Shown piece by piece: positions 52,179-63,400 of a stretch of DNA of 64,000 nucleotides. The translations under genes and the position numbers were made by a program. The stretch's first letter is position 1. Each line of letters opens with the position of its first letter. The notes under the pieces were generated by a model that was not told where the DNA came from, did not search any database, and was given only the letters and a program-made list of their open reading frames with translations. Source of the DNA: Cercospora beticola (Eukaryota; Ascomycota; Dothideomycetes; Mycosphaerellales; Mycosphaerellaceae); the NCBI RefSeq assembly GCF_033473495.1, contig NC_088940.1:372001-436000 (forward strand), in the 5' to 3' direction.

Positions 52179-53444
52179 TTATTCCTTGTCTTTGTCCCCG
52201 ATATGGCGTTCACTCTCGGGCTTCCAAGTGCCTAGAGACTCGTTAGTACAACTGCAAGTCCGGGGAAACTAAACGATAGGGGAAAATGACATACCCTCGA
52301 AAGTGTGATGCACAAATGCCATGGGGTCATCGATGTCGCCAGCGCCCATCTGACCCACACCGGGGGAAAAGGAGGTGATGGGTAGCACCACCACATCTCC
52401 GACCTTCTTTGCTGCAGTGATGCCGGTGAACTGTTTCCATGTGATGTTGCCCTTGCTCGTGCTCATGTCGAAGTAGTCGGGATTGTTGAAGAACTTGAAG
52501 ATGGCATCAGTCCAGAGCGCCGGTCCAGTGTATTCGACCACACTGCCAGCTCCCTTGATTGTGGTGTGCAGCTCGCCAGACTTCTTTCTTCGGTGCACTT
52601 CCTCAGTAATGGTGGCTACAATGTCGACCAAGACTGGGTGACCTGGTTTGGCCTGGATGGTCCATTGGCAGAACTGAATGCGGCGCGAGTACCAATCTTT
52701 CCAATCTTCGCGATCTGGGTCCGCCTCGATTCCAATCACCAATCCGTAAGTGGTGCGAGGAACATCCGGTGGAACCCACTCGACAGCAGACTTGAGTGCC
52801 GTTGTGTCGATGTCGGTGTAAATTCCTCCTCTTGCAAGTAAGATCAGGTAGCGGAAAAAGTCGGCCTTGAGCACTGGCTCGGGCAGGGCTTCGTAGGCCT
52901 GTACGACTTCGGGTATGCTGGCGTAAAAGTGCTTGATCAAGTGCACGGCAACAGAATCGGTGATGACCTCGTGGACGAAGCTGGGATGCAGTTCTGTCCA
53001 TGACGCCTCCGCCGGCCTCCACTCCTCAGGGAACTCGCCCGAAGCAGGAGTGTGTCTCCACGTCTGCCAAATGTATGCTGGGAATTTGCCCTCGGAGTCG
53101 TAGGGGAATGTGTAGGCCAATTGTTGTCGAAGTGGCTTGAGCTTCAAGTCAGCCATGGCGATCTGCGGCTTGGGCTTTCTCGACAGTGCCACATGGCCGC
53201 CATCCTCGCTCTTTGATTTCGGGATTGCTGAAGGAGCGGCGGTGGTGGCGCTCTTGACATCTGCTTTCTGTGGCTCTGCAACAGCCTCGACGATCTTCCT
53301 ATTGTCGGCGTGACTGCCGGTGGGTTTGGGGGAGTTGTTGAGTTTGAGTGGCTTGGCGCGCTCGCCAGGGTGGGTGGTCCGCAGGAGGAAGAAGAAGGCG
53401 AGTATGATGGCGGCCACGGCGAGGGCGCGTCTGAAGGAGAGCAT
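52179..53444 (-). CDS. OCH1: Och1 initiation-specific alpha-1,6-mannosyltransferase (GT32)
   Basis: Two exons on minus (53444-52295 and 52231-52179) give 400 residues. The intron has a GTATGT donor and a TACTAACGAG branch just before CTCTAG. The second exon adds only TWKPESERHIGDKDKE, after the join restores FEGT(W). Och1 is a cis-Golgi type II membrane enzyme that adds the first alpha-1,6-mannose to N-glycan cores, starting the outer chain. A short cytosolic tail precedes a membrane anchor at about 7-22 (ALAVAAIILAFFFLL), then a disordered stem to about 115. The catalytic domain holds IWQTWRHTP (125-133), PVLKADFFRYLILLARGG (190-207) and the metal-binding DID at 211-213. WGPALWTDAIF-like and FSPGVGQMG blocks near 320-370 also match. 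The length fits fungal Och1 (380-480). Confidence 0.92.
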
Positions 53445-56038
53445 GGTCGCGAGAGAGCGGCCTCGGGCTCGCAGCTCGAGTCGGGTGTTACAAGTGCGGC
53501 GATGGCGGTAGGAGGGAGAAGTTTATTATGTGGGAGACGCAGGTCGGAAATGTAGCCAGCACACCCCTGTCTGCCAGAAGCTTGGGGAGTTGTGTGGCAG
53601 GTGGAGCTGGCGCGCGGAATCCCAGCTGGATTATCTCATTAGCGGCTGACGTCGTCGATGGGCGGCTGGTGCGTGCGTAGGCGTGAGGCTGGCAGTCGAG
53701 GGACAATGGAGTGAGTGAGACGAGAGGGTGGTGGAGGGTGCAGCAGCGCGTCGGTATTCGTATGCACGACCACGTACCTACTTTTTCTGGTGTGGCGGCA
53801 GTCCGGGAGTGGTCAGCGGGAGCCGGGGATGGCGAAGGATGGCTCAGGCCGGAAGTCCCAGGTTAGCAGCAGGCGGGCGATGCGATAGCTGAGAGCCTCG
53901 CGTGTAACGTCAGGCCTGCGCGACTCGCTATCGCAGTGGGGCGAGAGGCTAGTTTGGTGAATGCGGGAAAGGAACAACATAGAAAACGTGTCAGGTTTGG
54001 TGGACGAATGCGAATGGTGGTGGGAGTGGTGGAAAAAGAGCAGACGTTTCAGCGTGCAGTGCCAGGGGTTCGGTGGTCAAGCTGCGACGGCGGGAGCGCA
54101 GATCTCTGTCCGTCTGCCCGTCATTTGGTGCTGCCACCACACGCTGCTGGGGCAGAAGTGCGATTGCGCGGTCGTCCACTCGCGGCCTCTGCGCCATCCT
54201 GAAACAAGCTGCATCGCGCTATCTTTCGCCCTTCGCACCATTCAGCGCCCGCCCACGCAAATGCTGGACGAGGACACGCGGCTCACATGTACGATTACGA
54301 TGGGACACACCGTCGACATGGAGCACCAGTACAACTGTCTTCATTCACGCTCGAAGACAGAGAGTCAGAGACACATGCACATGCACCACGCAAGGAGACA
54401 GCCACCTGCCGCTTTGAGCATTCCTTGCTCGTCCATGTGCTCGACGACCTCTGGAGTGGAGCAGCCCAGCGGCATGCAAGTGGATGCAAGGAAGCTCCAA
54501 ACCTGTTCCACTGCCAAGGGCGAAGCTTCTCACCATCCTCGTTCGTGTTCGCAACCAAACGGACACCAGGCGACCAGCACTGGTCCGACACTTCCACGTA
54601 ACATCCGCGTATGAAGTCCCGCCTTCCATCAAACGTTCTGTGTACATTCCACCCGCACAGAGCTGAAACGAGAGGCTTCCGGCAACATGGTAATGTCACA
54701 TGTACGCCTTTCATCGCTTGGAAGGGAGAAAGATAAGCTCTTTCCCGTGGATGGCGCCATCGTGCGCCGTGTTGCACCGTGCACAGTGCACCCGCTCATC
54801 ACCTAACTTCAGTAACATGTCCGTATCTGATCTTGCGATATTCGTCACCAACGTCAGCACTTGACACGATCGTGAACCAGAAGTCACAATCAGCTAATAT
54901 ACAGCAACTGCTACAACCGGTCAACGTTACATTGCATCAGCGTCTCACTCAACACCAGACATTCACCAAGTCCAGCTCCGGCAAATCCCTTCACCATCCG
55001 TACTCATCCACCAGAGCTACCATATATGGTGTGGAGAGCTATCCGCTCGCTTCCACGTCAAAGACAAAAAAGACAGCTTGCAAGCTTGCTCATCGAACAC
55101 GAGATGCAACTAGGAGGTCCCCCCGCTGGAAACTTGGTTCTTCAGCCGTTCTAACTAACGCTCTCTCCCTCAACGTACTGTCACCCAAGCAACTGCCCAC
55201 TGGCCTTTTGCTGGGCGCTAGCAACACGAGCTACCCTCACCAAGTCTATTTATTACAAGGCACCAGGTTCCTTGATACAGAGCTACATAGGCGTAGGCTA
55301 TTCTTGACCTGTGTCGCTCAACGGCATGAGCAGTTGCTTGCTTGGCTGGCAAATCGCTCACACGCATCGCGATGCGAAAATCTAATATAGTGCTCTTCGT
55401 CATCACTCAACAATCATATCCGACTCTGCATGCAGTGAAAGTGGTCACGTCCGGTAGCATAGCCGCTGCGCAGCACAGTTCTCGCGGTCTTCCGAACGCG
55501 TCGATCGATGCAAGTGTTGTATGCGACTTGCATGAAGCATTGACAGTGAATCTTTTGAACCTGGCTGAGTTTCTCTTTCTACACTCTGCAACGGAGTGTC
55601 CTCCGTCTATCGTGCATCTTACCCTGATGACAATGGCAGATAACTAACGATGACTCGTGCTATATGCTGCCAATGCTTTCAGCCGAATGCAGGGCAATGG
55701 ATGCTGCATATTATATGACCCACTCCGGATATGGGTCTTCGGATCTATCCTGGGTGGGAAGGTCAGTTGTCACAGCGAGCAGTGTCGAATGGTGTCTGGG
55801 ATATATGGTGAGGGCATCCACCGCTCGTTGGCGCGCAGCTGTCTGTTGGTCTGTACTATCCACGACAGGTCCGGATGCCCATATGGTCTGGCTACACATC
55901 TAACACGCATACTTCGCAGCACTTGCTCTGCCGCTCCAGATTTCAACCAGAATCTACTATCAGGTAGGAGATCATCACCATACCACTTGAAGCTCAATTT
56001 TGATCATATAGCTCTCTTCCTCCTTGAACTCGAAAATA
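53445..56038. other. Intergenic region of 2.6 kb without a supported gene
   Basis: This is the upstream region of OCH1 plus the downstream region of the CCDC97-like gene. Several frames of 60-217 codons overlap on both strands (for example 53961-54614 plus, 54295-54777 minus); none has a domain, membrane segment or plausible splice partner. An intron-rich or RNA gene cannot be excluded. Confidence 0.35.
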
Positions 56039-56836
56039 TTAAAAATCCTGCACACCCGTCTCCCCCTTCAACTCCCTCCTCCCATCATCGCCGCTCGGCA
56101 GAAATTCCTCTTCCTCCTCCTCCAACCACTCCTCCAATTTCCCTCTCTCCTCCTCTTCCCAATCATCCAACTCCTCATTCCCATCAACCAAAACCCCATA
56201 CTCAAAATCCCCATCCTCCCCCGCCAAAAACCTCTGCGTCATAATATCTTTCCACAAACCCCAAGCAGTCTCCTTATCTAACCCCTCGTACTCATCATCT
56301 TCCTCTTCCTCACCCTCCTCTCCATTCCCATCCCCACACTCCCCCTCCACCCTCCCCGTCCTCTCCACCTCCTCCCTCTGCCTCCTAACTCTCTCTTGCT
56401 CCCTAACTCTCCTCCTCTCATCTTCCCTCTCCTTCTTCTCTCGTTTCTGCGCCAAAGCGTTTAGCTTCGCTTCACTCCTCATCAAATCCGCTTCTAGCAC
56501 ACCTGTGAACCCTCTTTCGCGGCCTTGAATTTCACGTTCTTGCGCTGAGAGATGTTGTCGTACGAGCCGGTCGTAGATGATGGGATCTGCGAGTTCGAGA
56601 TCTGAGGTGTGGAAATATGAAGGGTGGAGGTCTAGGTAGCGTTTTCGGCGGTTTTTGATGAGGATGCGGGAGGGGATTTGAGTTGAGGTTTGCGGGTGCT
56701 CTCGGTTTTGACGCCTTCTGTTTGACGATTGTGAAGGTCTTGATAACGCGCTCTCATCTGCTTTCTGCGTTGCTGAGCGTATGGCTAGAGAGTGATGTGG
56801 CGAGCGCTGCCTTTCTTCTTCGGGGAAATGGGGCAT
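56039..56836 (-). CDS. CCDC97-like (CCD97/DUF2052 domain) protein
   Basis: A single exon gives 265 residues. The N-terminal 55 residues are disordered and Arg/Ser/Gln-rich. The CCD97-type C-terminal domain begins with KNRRKRYLDLHPSYFHTSDLELADPIIYDRLVRQ (about 61-95), includes GFTGVLEADLMRSEAKL, then a Lys/Arg/Glu coil, an acidic run (EGEEEEDDEYEG) and the hallmark block KETAWGLWKDIMTQRFLAGEDGDFEY (about 187-212). The tail is strongly acidic. In animals CCDC97 is associated with the U2/SF3B spliceosome and with PRMT-linked factors; the fungal role is assumed similar and nuclear. The gene is divergent from the lactate dehydrogenase, 468 bp apart. Confidence 0.85.
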   Translation of the reverse strand: MPHFPEEERQRSPHHSLAIRSATQKADESALSRPSQSSNRRRQNREHPQTSTQIPSRILIKNRRKRYLDLHPSYFHTSDLELADPIIYDRLVRQHLSAQEREIQGRERGFTGVLEADLMRSEAKLNALAQKREKKEREDERRRVREQERVRRQREEVERTGRVEGECGDGNGEEGEEEEDDEYEGLDKETAWGLWKDIMTQRFLAGEDGDFEYGVLVDGNEELDDWEEEERGKLEEWLEEEEEEFLPSGDDGRRELKGETGVQDF

Positions 56837-57304
56837 CGTCCGGGATCTGGTGCTTGGTTTTCGCTCTCGGAATTCTTGCGTCTTCTCCTAAATCTTCTTG
56901 AGCTCCTCGGTCGTACGTTTTTTTGAAGGCTTCGCAAATTGTTTTTGATGTTCTTGCCTCAAGCTTGAGTGAAGCTGACGCTGCGGTGGCGAGTGAATGC
57001 TGACTAATCGTTTTCGTCTCATCTCCACTGCCAAGACGATGCATGTGCAAGCATTCTCCAACAACAGCTCCGCAGCTTCTCCAGTCCCATTTTGCCTTGG
57101 TCGGACAGTATTTGTACATACGCGATCGGCATATCCTTTTTTAAGCCCAAATACCTTGGTCGTCGATACCCTTCGGCTCAAGCAATGCCGTAGAGTCGAC
57201 CGATATCCGAGCAAGACGTCCGGCAGTAGCAAGCTTTGAAAGTCTCCTTAATCAAAAGAGAATCTCTCAACCGACAGCAACTTTCTCAGGAAGTAACATT
57301 CAGA
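56837..57304. other. Divergent promoter between the CCDC97-like gene and DLD
   Basis: This 468-bp region lies between two starts pointing apart. It contains no recognisable element; the leader before 57305 is A/C-rich. Confidence 0.4.
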
Positions 57305-59077
57305 ATGCCACCAAGATTCTCAATTCCACGACTATCATCCGTGCGACCACGTCCATTTCAAGTCTTTGGCAGGCTGAACACAAGATGCATGCCTGCAGCT
57401 AGCGCACGAAGATATGCTTCCTCCTCGCCAGAAACGGCAAAAAGCCAACCGACTTGGTTCGGAGGTGTAGTCTTCGGCATTGGCCTTGCAGCGACCATCT
57501 TTGCAGGATCTTTTGTGTATAGAGCTTCTGCGAATAAAATCAGTTATGCAAGTCATGCACAGATGCTCAAGGTCAGTGGAGTTGGTAATAGGTCTTGTTG
57601 AAGAAGTGCGCTTACAGAAATAGGCTGCTAATGAGATTGTAACAATACTGGGAGAAGACGCTGTCAGCTTTGACGAAGATGTGATTGAGCATCACGGACG
57701 CTCTGACTGGTCTACTTCCAACACGGCAGTACGTCCCGTCGCCGTAGTCTACCCCAAGACCACAGAAGATGTTGTCGCAATTGCTCGTGCATGTAACAAG
57801 CACAACGTGCCTATCGTACCTTTCGGTGCAGGATCTAGTGTCGAAGGAAACTTCTCTTCACCGCACTCTGGTATCTGCGTGGACTTTACACATATGGATC
57901 AAGTCATTGCTTTCCGACCCGAGGATATGGACATCACAGTCCAGCCTGGTGTGAATTGGGTTGATCTGAACAACAAGATTGCAGAAAGTGGCCTCTTCTT
58001 ACCTCTTGATCCATCGCCTACGGCACAGATCGGAGGCATGGTCGCGACGAATTGCTCGGGCACGAATGCAATGCGTTATGGGACAATGAAGGATTGGGTG
58101 GTGAATCTGACTGTCGTCTTGGCAGACGGACAAGTCATCAAGACGCGCCGCAGACCCCGGAAGACCTCAGCAGGCTACAACCTTACCTCTCTCTTCGTTG
58201 GAGCTGAGGGAACGCTCGGCATGGTTACAGAAGCGACACTGAAACTCGCGCCAATCCCACAAGACACCAGTGTCGCAATCGTGAGCTTCCCTACCATCAA
58301 GGAAGCAGCGATCGCAGCAAGCAGTATCATTCGATCAGGCATCCAGCTTGCCGCATTGGAGATGATGGATGACCTACAAATGCAAGTTGTGAATCGACAT
58401 GGGAGTGCCGCTGTAAGGAAGCGAAAGTGGCTCGAAGAACCAACGCTATTTCTCAAATTCTCCGGTACGACGGACGCGATCAAAAGCGATGTCAAGCGCG
58501 TCGGTCAACTCATCAAGCCTCACAACCCCAGAGAATTCATCTTCGCCAAAAGCGAGCAAGAGAAGCAAGATCTCTGGGCTGCGAGGAAAGAAGCACTATT
58601 CACGATGGTCAACACTCGTCCTGAAGGTACCGAGATTTGGTCCACAGACGTCGCTGTCCCGCTCTCCCGATTGACAGATATCATTGAAGTGACCAAGCAG
58701 GATTGTAGCAGTTTGGGCTTGTTCGCTTCTGTTATTGGTCATGTCGGAGATGCAAATTTCCACACGGCAATGTTCTTCGACCCTAAGAACCCGGAACAGA
58801 AAGCTGCGGTGAGCAAGGTCGTACACGATATGATGGACCGGGCGTTGGAGATGGAGGGCACTGTTTCCGGTGAACATGCTATCGGGATCGGCAAGAAGGA
58901 GAGTTTGCTTGATGAGCTAGGAATTGAGACGATCGATTTTATGCGGTCGCTGAAAAGAGCGGTTGATCCTAAATGGTAAGGACTTGTTGCATTCTTCGTT
59001 CCAACTGAAGGCTCTCGCTGATCATGAACAGGATCATGAATCCAGGCAAGGTGTTCGACCTGCCCAAGAACAAATAG
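57305..59077 (+). CDS. DLD1: Mitochondrial D-lactate dehydrogenase (cytochrome), FAD-linked
   Basis: Three exons (57305-57571, 57624-58975, 59032-59077) give 554 residues. The donor of intron 1 is the uncommon GTCAGT; the last exon adds IMNPGKVFDLPKNK after KW, completing the family C-terminus. The enzyme oxidises D-lactate to pyruvate and passes electrons to cytochrome c in the intermembrane space. Residues 1-45 form an Arg/Ser-rich presequence and 50-75 an inner-membrane anchor (WFGGVVFGIGLAATIFAG). The PCMH-type FAD domain starts with RPVAVVYPKTTEDVVAIARAC and holds VPFGAGSSVEGNFSSP, LDPSPTAQIGGMVATNCSGTNAMRYG and GTLGMVTEATLKLAPIP. The C-terminal substrate domain includes VIGHVGDANFHTAMF (with the conserved HVGDGNFH-like motif carrying Ala for the usual Gly) and GTVSGEHAIGIGKK. 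It is complete and intact. Confidence 0.95.
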
Positions 59078-59297
59078 TCACGCTGGACTCATCAACGACA
59101 TGCCATCTCATTATAACAACACCTCCAGCTCGTGGCTCTCGTGATCCGAAGCAAATCCGTCATCTACAAAAGCTCAAAGCACTCGAATGCCGCTGAAGGA
59201 TCCGACGCCACGCTACCATAGAGGGTGCTGCATGAAGAACCCCGCAGCAAATCAACCTGGATTGCACAAGCTCGACTGACTTCACATTGGGCGCAAT

Positions 59298-60290
59298 ATG
59301 GCCTCTAACCACGCAGAAAAGAGCCCACCATCCTATGCAGAAGAATGGCTCGCAGCCGAAGCTATGGCTGGAGGCCGCAACGTGGTCACCGGCTCAATAT
59401 CAGAAATGGCCGAAGCATTCAACGCGGTTTTCGCCGCCGCCAAATCACTCCTGCCTCCACCAGACGATAGTGTCACCACTGCAGACCACAAAACTGCCGA
59501 AGGAGTTCTGATTCGAGAGTACACTCCCTTCAACCTTCCCGCCAACGCCCCAACAGGTCTCTACATCCACTCCGGAGGCTGATGTCTCGGATACATTGAC
59601 CACGAAGACCACCTTACACGCGCCCTAGCCAAAGACATTCCCGCTCGACTCATCTCAGTAGAATACCGCCTCGCACCTCAACATCCCTTTCCAGCAGCCC
59701 TCGAAGACTGTCTCTCCGCCTGGCGCTGGATAACCCAACAACCACACATTCCTCCAACCTCACCCTTCTTCATTCTCGGCGGGTCCGCAGGCGGGAATCT
59801 CGCCCTAACAACAACTCTCAGCATCCTCCAACAATCCAACCTCCGACCGCCCACGGCAATTCTCCCTCTCTGTCCTTCAGTCTGCTTCCCCCAAGCCTGG
59901 TCCCCCCTCCCACCAACTCTCTCAAAATGCATCAAACCAAACGCCTTCTACGCCGATGCAGCAGCAATCAATCGCACTTCGCTCCAGATTTGCACTGAAG
60001 CCTATCTTGGCGAAAAGAACGACCCTTTGAACCCTTCCATCTCCCCGATCTTCGACTCGTACTTGTCCAAATTACCTCCAGTATATCTCACGACCAGCGA
60101 TAAAGATCCCTTGCACGATGATGCGGAGATGTTGGAGTATCAGCTGAAAGAATTGGGCAAAGATATCGAAGTGAAAGACTATAAAGGCTATCCGCACTTC
60201 TTCCACGCCGTACCAGTTTTGGAAGCGATGAAGCAGTTTCATGAGGACTTAGTAGCAGCTGTGAGGAAGAGGTGTGGTCCTCCATCATAA
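59298..60290 (+). pseudogene. Alpha/beta hydrolase (HSL-like esterase) with one in-frame TGA
   Basis: A 331-codon reading frame is interrupted once, by TGA at 59580-59582, directly after the HSGG oxyanion motif. Homologues usually have Trp at this point (HSGGWCLG), so a TGG to TGA transition is the likely cause. Everything downstream is intact and in frame: CLGYIDHEDH, SVEYRLAPQHPFPAALEDC, the nucleophile elbow GGSAGG near residue 170, the acid in TTSDKDPLHDDAE and the His in YPHFFHAVP. The family hydrolyses short esters or lipids. No donor or acceptor pair around 59560-59600 could remove the stop. It could be a strain-specific null allele, a recent pseudogene, a sequencing error or, less likely, a readthrough product. 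It follows DLD on the same strand by 220 bp. Confidence 0.85.
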
Positions 60291-60498
60291 CAATCATGGA
60301 CAAGAGCAGAGAGAAGTCCGATGCAATCTGTCATATGCATAGTGTTACATGTAATCATGATACTACTACATGCTAACATCTACTCTATATTTCATTCCAA
60401 TCTCTTCTCCGCCTTCATATCTGCGATCCAAAAATTCAAATGGGGTATCTTTTTCGTTCTCAATCTCATGTTCTAACATATCCTGTCAAACACGTAGT

Positions 60499-63400
60499 TC
60501 AAACAGGCTCAACAGTTCTATTGCCCGTGCCCGCACGCACAGGACTCTCAGGAATGGCGACGCCACCCTCCGCTTCAGCAAGTCGAAGCTTATTCAAAGC
60601 TTCCGACATACACATTTCCGTCGGTGAGCCTCTACTACTCGCAGGACGGCTGCTGATAGGTTCAGTCAAGACAGGAAGTGAGACCTCGGTAGCACCTAGC
60701 GTAGCTCGAATGTCCTCAAGAAGGAGATCCATAGGACAGATGTAAGTTCGACCAGCCCGAGAGGCAAGGACGTGGCCGCAGACTCTGCCGTCATCGTTGC
60801 CAATCACCCACGCGCCAGAGTCACCGCCAATGCCAAAGTTGCCAGCGACTGTCCAACTCGCAGAGAAAGTGCTTCGACCATGGATCTTTACAAGCTCCAT
60901 AGTGCTCGAGATGGTGCCGTGACCGAGGCCACTTGTGCGGCCTAGACAGTGCACTTTGGTGCAAGCCAAGTCATCGCTCTTACGAATCGAAGTGGGAAAT
61001 GAGTTACCCTTACGATCGCTGCGGCCTCTGCAATAGCGTCGTCCCCCTTTAATAATGTTGTAAGGCTGAACGCGAGGCGGGACGAGCTCGAATAGTGCCC
61101 AATCAATCTCTTGTGGCAATGATTGACTGATACTTTTGAAACCGCCCTCCAGAGACTGCGCGGTGCGTCGCAGTCCAGAAGAGGCATGTACTTGGCCAAG
61201 GCGATAGGAGAGTAGATGATCTTCGTCAATGCCGCAGTCGGCGTCGTCCTCGTCATCCTCTTCGGCATGAAGGTCAAGATCAATGGCATCGTCCAGTGCT
61301 GGCTGAGTGATAGCAATCTCTTCCATGTCACCGGGAACGATGCCCGGACAGTCACCAGCATCATCGTGAAGAGGCAATGGCATCTCGTCGGAGGAGTGCG
61401 CAGAAGGCGGGCGGACAGTACTGAGATCGTCCTCCTCGTCTGACCCTTCTGAACTACCAAGGCTCGAGGTTTCAGACTCGTCGTCGTCAACATCATCGGC
61501 ATCATTGGCCTCGCCCGCTTCATCATCCGGGTCGTCCTCTGGCTCTAGCATGTGGTGAACACTCATGCCATAAGGGTGGCCGTCGACAAGCACGACACCG
61601 CCGAAAGACACGGGTGGCAGGTGTTCGTCATATCGGTATGCACCGATTGAAGCACCGCACATGGGTTGCTCTTGGTAGTCCGGGTTGGCCGCTTTCTCGA
61701 CATTTGGATCTCGCCAAGGTGCCATGCTTCGGCGAGTATGATTCGCGTCAGATGCTGCGCGCTCCCTCCTCGACCTTCGGCATCGCTTGATGACTTCCTT
61801 CTTGACGCGGATATCGTAAATGCTGGGATCATACTTGAGATGACGCTTGAGACAATGCTTGACCTTCGCTGTCGAACTGCAGCCGACAATGATGGTTGGT
61901 CGCGCGGTCTCTCTTGACTCACCATAAGGTGCCAGACGTATCGAGCTTGACTCAGCCAGACCTTTCAATGCCTTTTCTGCCAGTGTGAGAACCTGGTAGC
62001 ACATAGTGCTCTGCCAGTGGTCCAGAATATGTTGCGGAAGTGTCACATCCAGGAACTCTTCGCGCTTGGACTTGCTGCGCCGCTCGGTCGACCGTTCAGC
62101 CTCTTGCTGTGCAGCTTCTCGTGCTCTCTGCGCAGCCTTGCATTCTCTCCAACGCTTCTGGATCAAGGTGACCCGTCGCTTGAAGTCGTTCAACGAAGGC
62201 TGTGCCTTTGATTGCAAGCGGTCCTTGAAGAGCTCGATCTGCTCACGAGCTTCGGCCACACTGTGGCGAGGTGAGGCATGTAGTGCCCTAGCAGAGGCTT
62301 GTCGCGCCACATTTGGTTCTCTCATGGACGGCATGCCCATGCTGTGATGCCGGTATGGCCCCGCAACAGATTTATTCGAAAGGGATGGTGTGCGAGAGAG
62401 CTCAACCGGTTCTGACATTTGTCTTGTAAGAGAGCCGACTTGCGATGGTTGCCTGACAGCCTTCCTTTGGATTGGAATATAAGGCTGCACTGGCGAGGAT
62501 GGTTCGGAAATGAGCTCAGAGGCAGGAATGAGTTCTGTAGACGTGCCGACATCGTCCAACAGGCAGCATCTTTTGAGAAATTGTAGAAGTATCCCATAGG
62601 TGCCCTCGGGAGTGAGTCTTGCGGTGTCTGTATCGTCAGACAGTCGTAGACACGTCTCAACAGCTCGCATATATGCCGAGCCACACTTTGATGCCAGCTT
62701 GGGTATCCAGATCTTTTCGATGCGGAGCTTGAAGTCGGCAAGGGTGTACTTGGGTTTGTAAAGGTCGCCAATTGGTGTCCATAAGCCGATCTCGAGGAGG
62801 ATCAAGCCGAGCCCATACAGATCATACTTCATGTCGAAAGGGAACTCTCTGTTCGCACTGCTTGGCTCATCGAGTGGATGTCTGTAGACGTTGAAGTCGG
62901 TCGCTCGGCGGACACCTTCAATGTTGCATTTGGAGAAAAGGTCGAATGACGCCCAAAGAGGCTTCCTAAGCTGCTCTAAGCGGTTTGCTTCTGTCTCGTC
63001 CGCAGTGGTGGTGAAAATGACGCTACTGCTGTTGATGTTGCCGTGGGCCAACTGGCGGGCATGCAATGCATGTAACTGCTCGGTCAGACGTAGGGCCATG
63101 CGGAATCTGTGCTCGAGTGCTGGAGCTGCCATTTCAGTTGCGGAGCTTTGCGCCTTATTGCCTTTCTGGACAAGCTTGAGCAAACTGAGCGGTGCAAGTG
63201 CTTGAGCAGAGCTGGTGATATGCAACTTGTTGTGTATGGAATACGGCAAGTCATAGACAAGGCCGATCCGTGGCTGGTCAGCATCTTCGAAGTAGCCAAG
63301 CAAGCTGAGGTTCGTCTGAGATTCTGCACGCATCGGCTGAAAGCTCGCCGCAAGAGCCTCGAGGCGCTGTAAGGGCGGCGGTACACCTGTCTGCCGATAC

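Noticed and set aside
53961..54614. Plus-strand 217-codon frame upstream of OCH1
   Set aside because: Its translation is His/Cys/Thr-rich with no conserved block, and it competes with frames of similar size on the opposite strand.
59580..59582. TGA as selenocysteine or recoded Trp
   Set aside because: Fungi lack general nuclear TGA recoding, other genes in the window use TGA as a normal stop, and no selenocysteine stem-loop was recognised.
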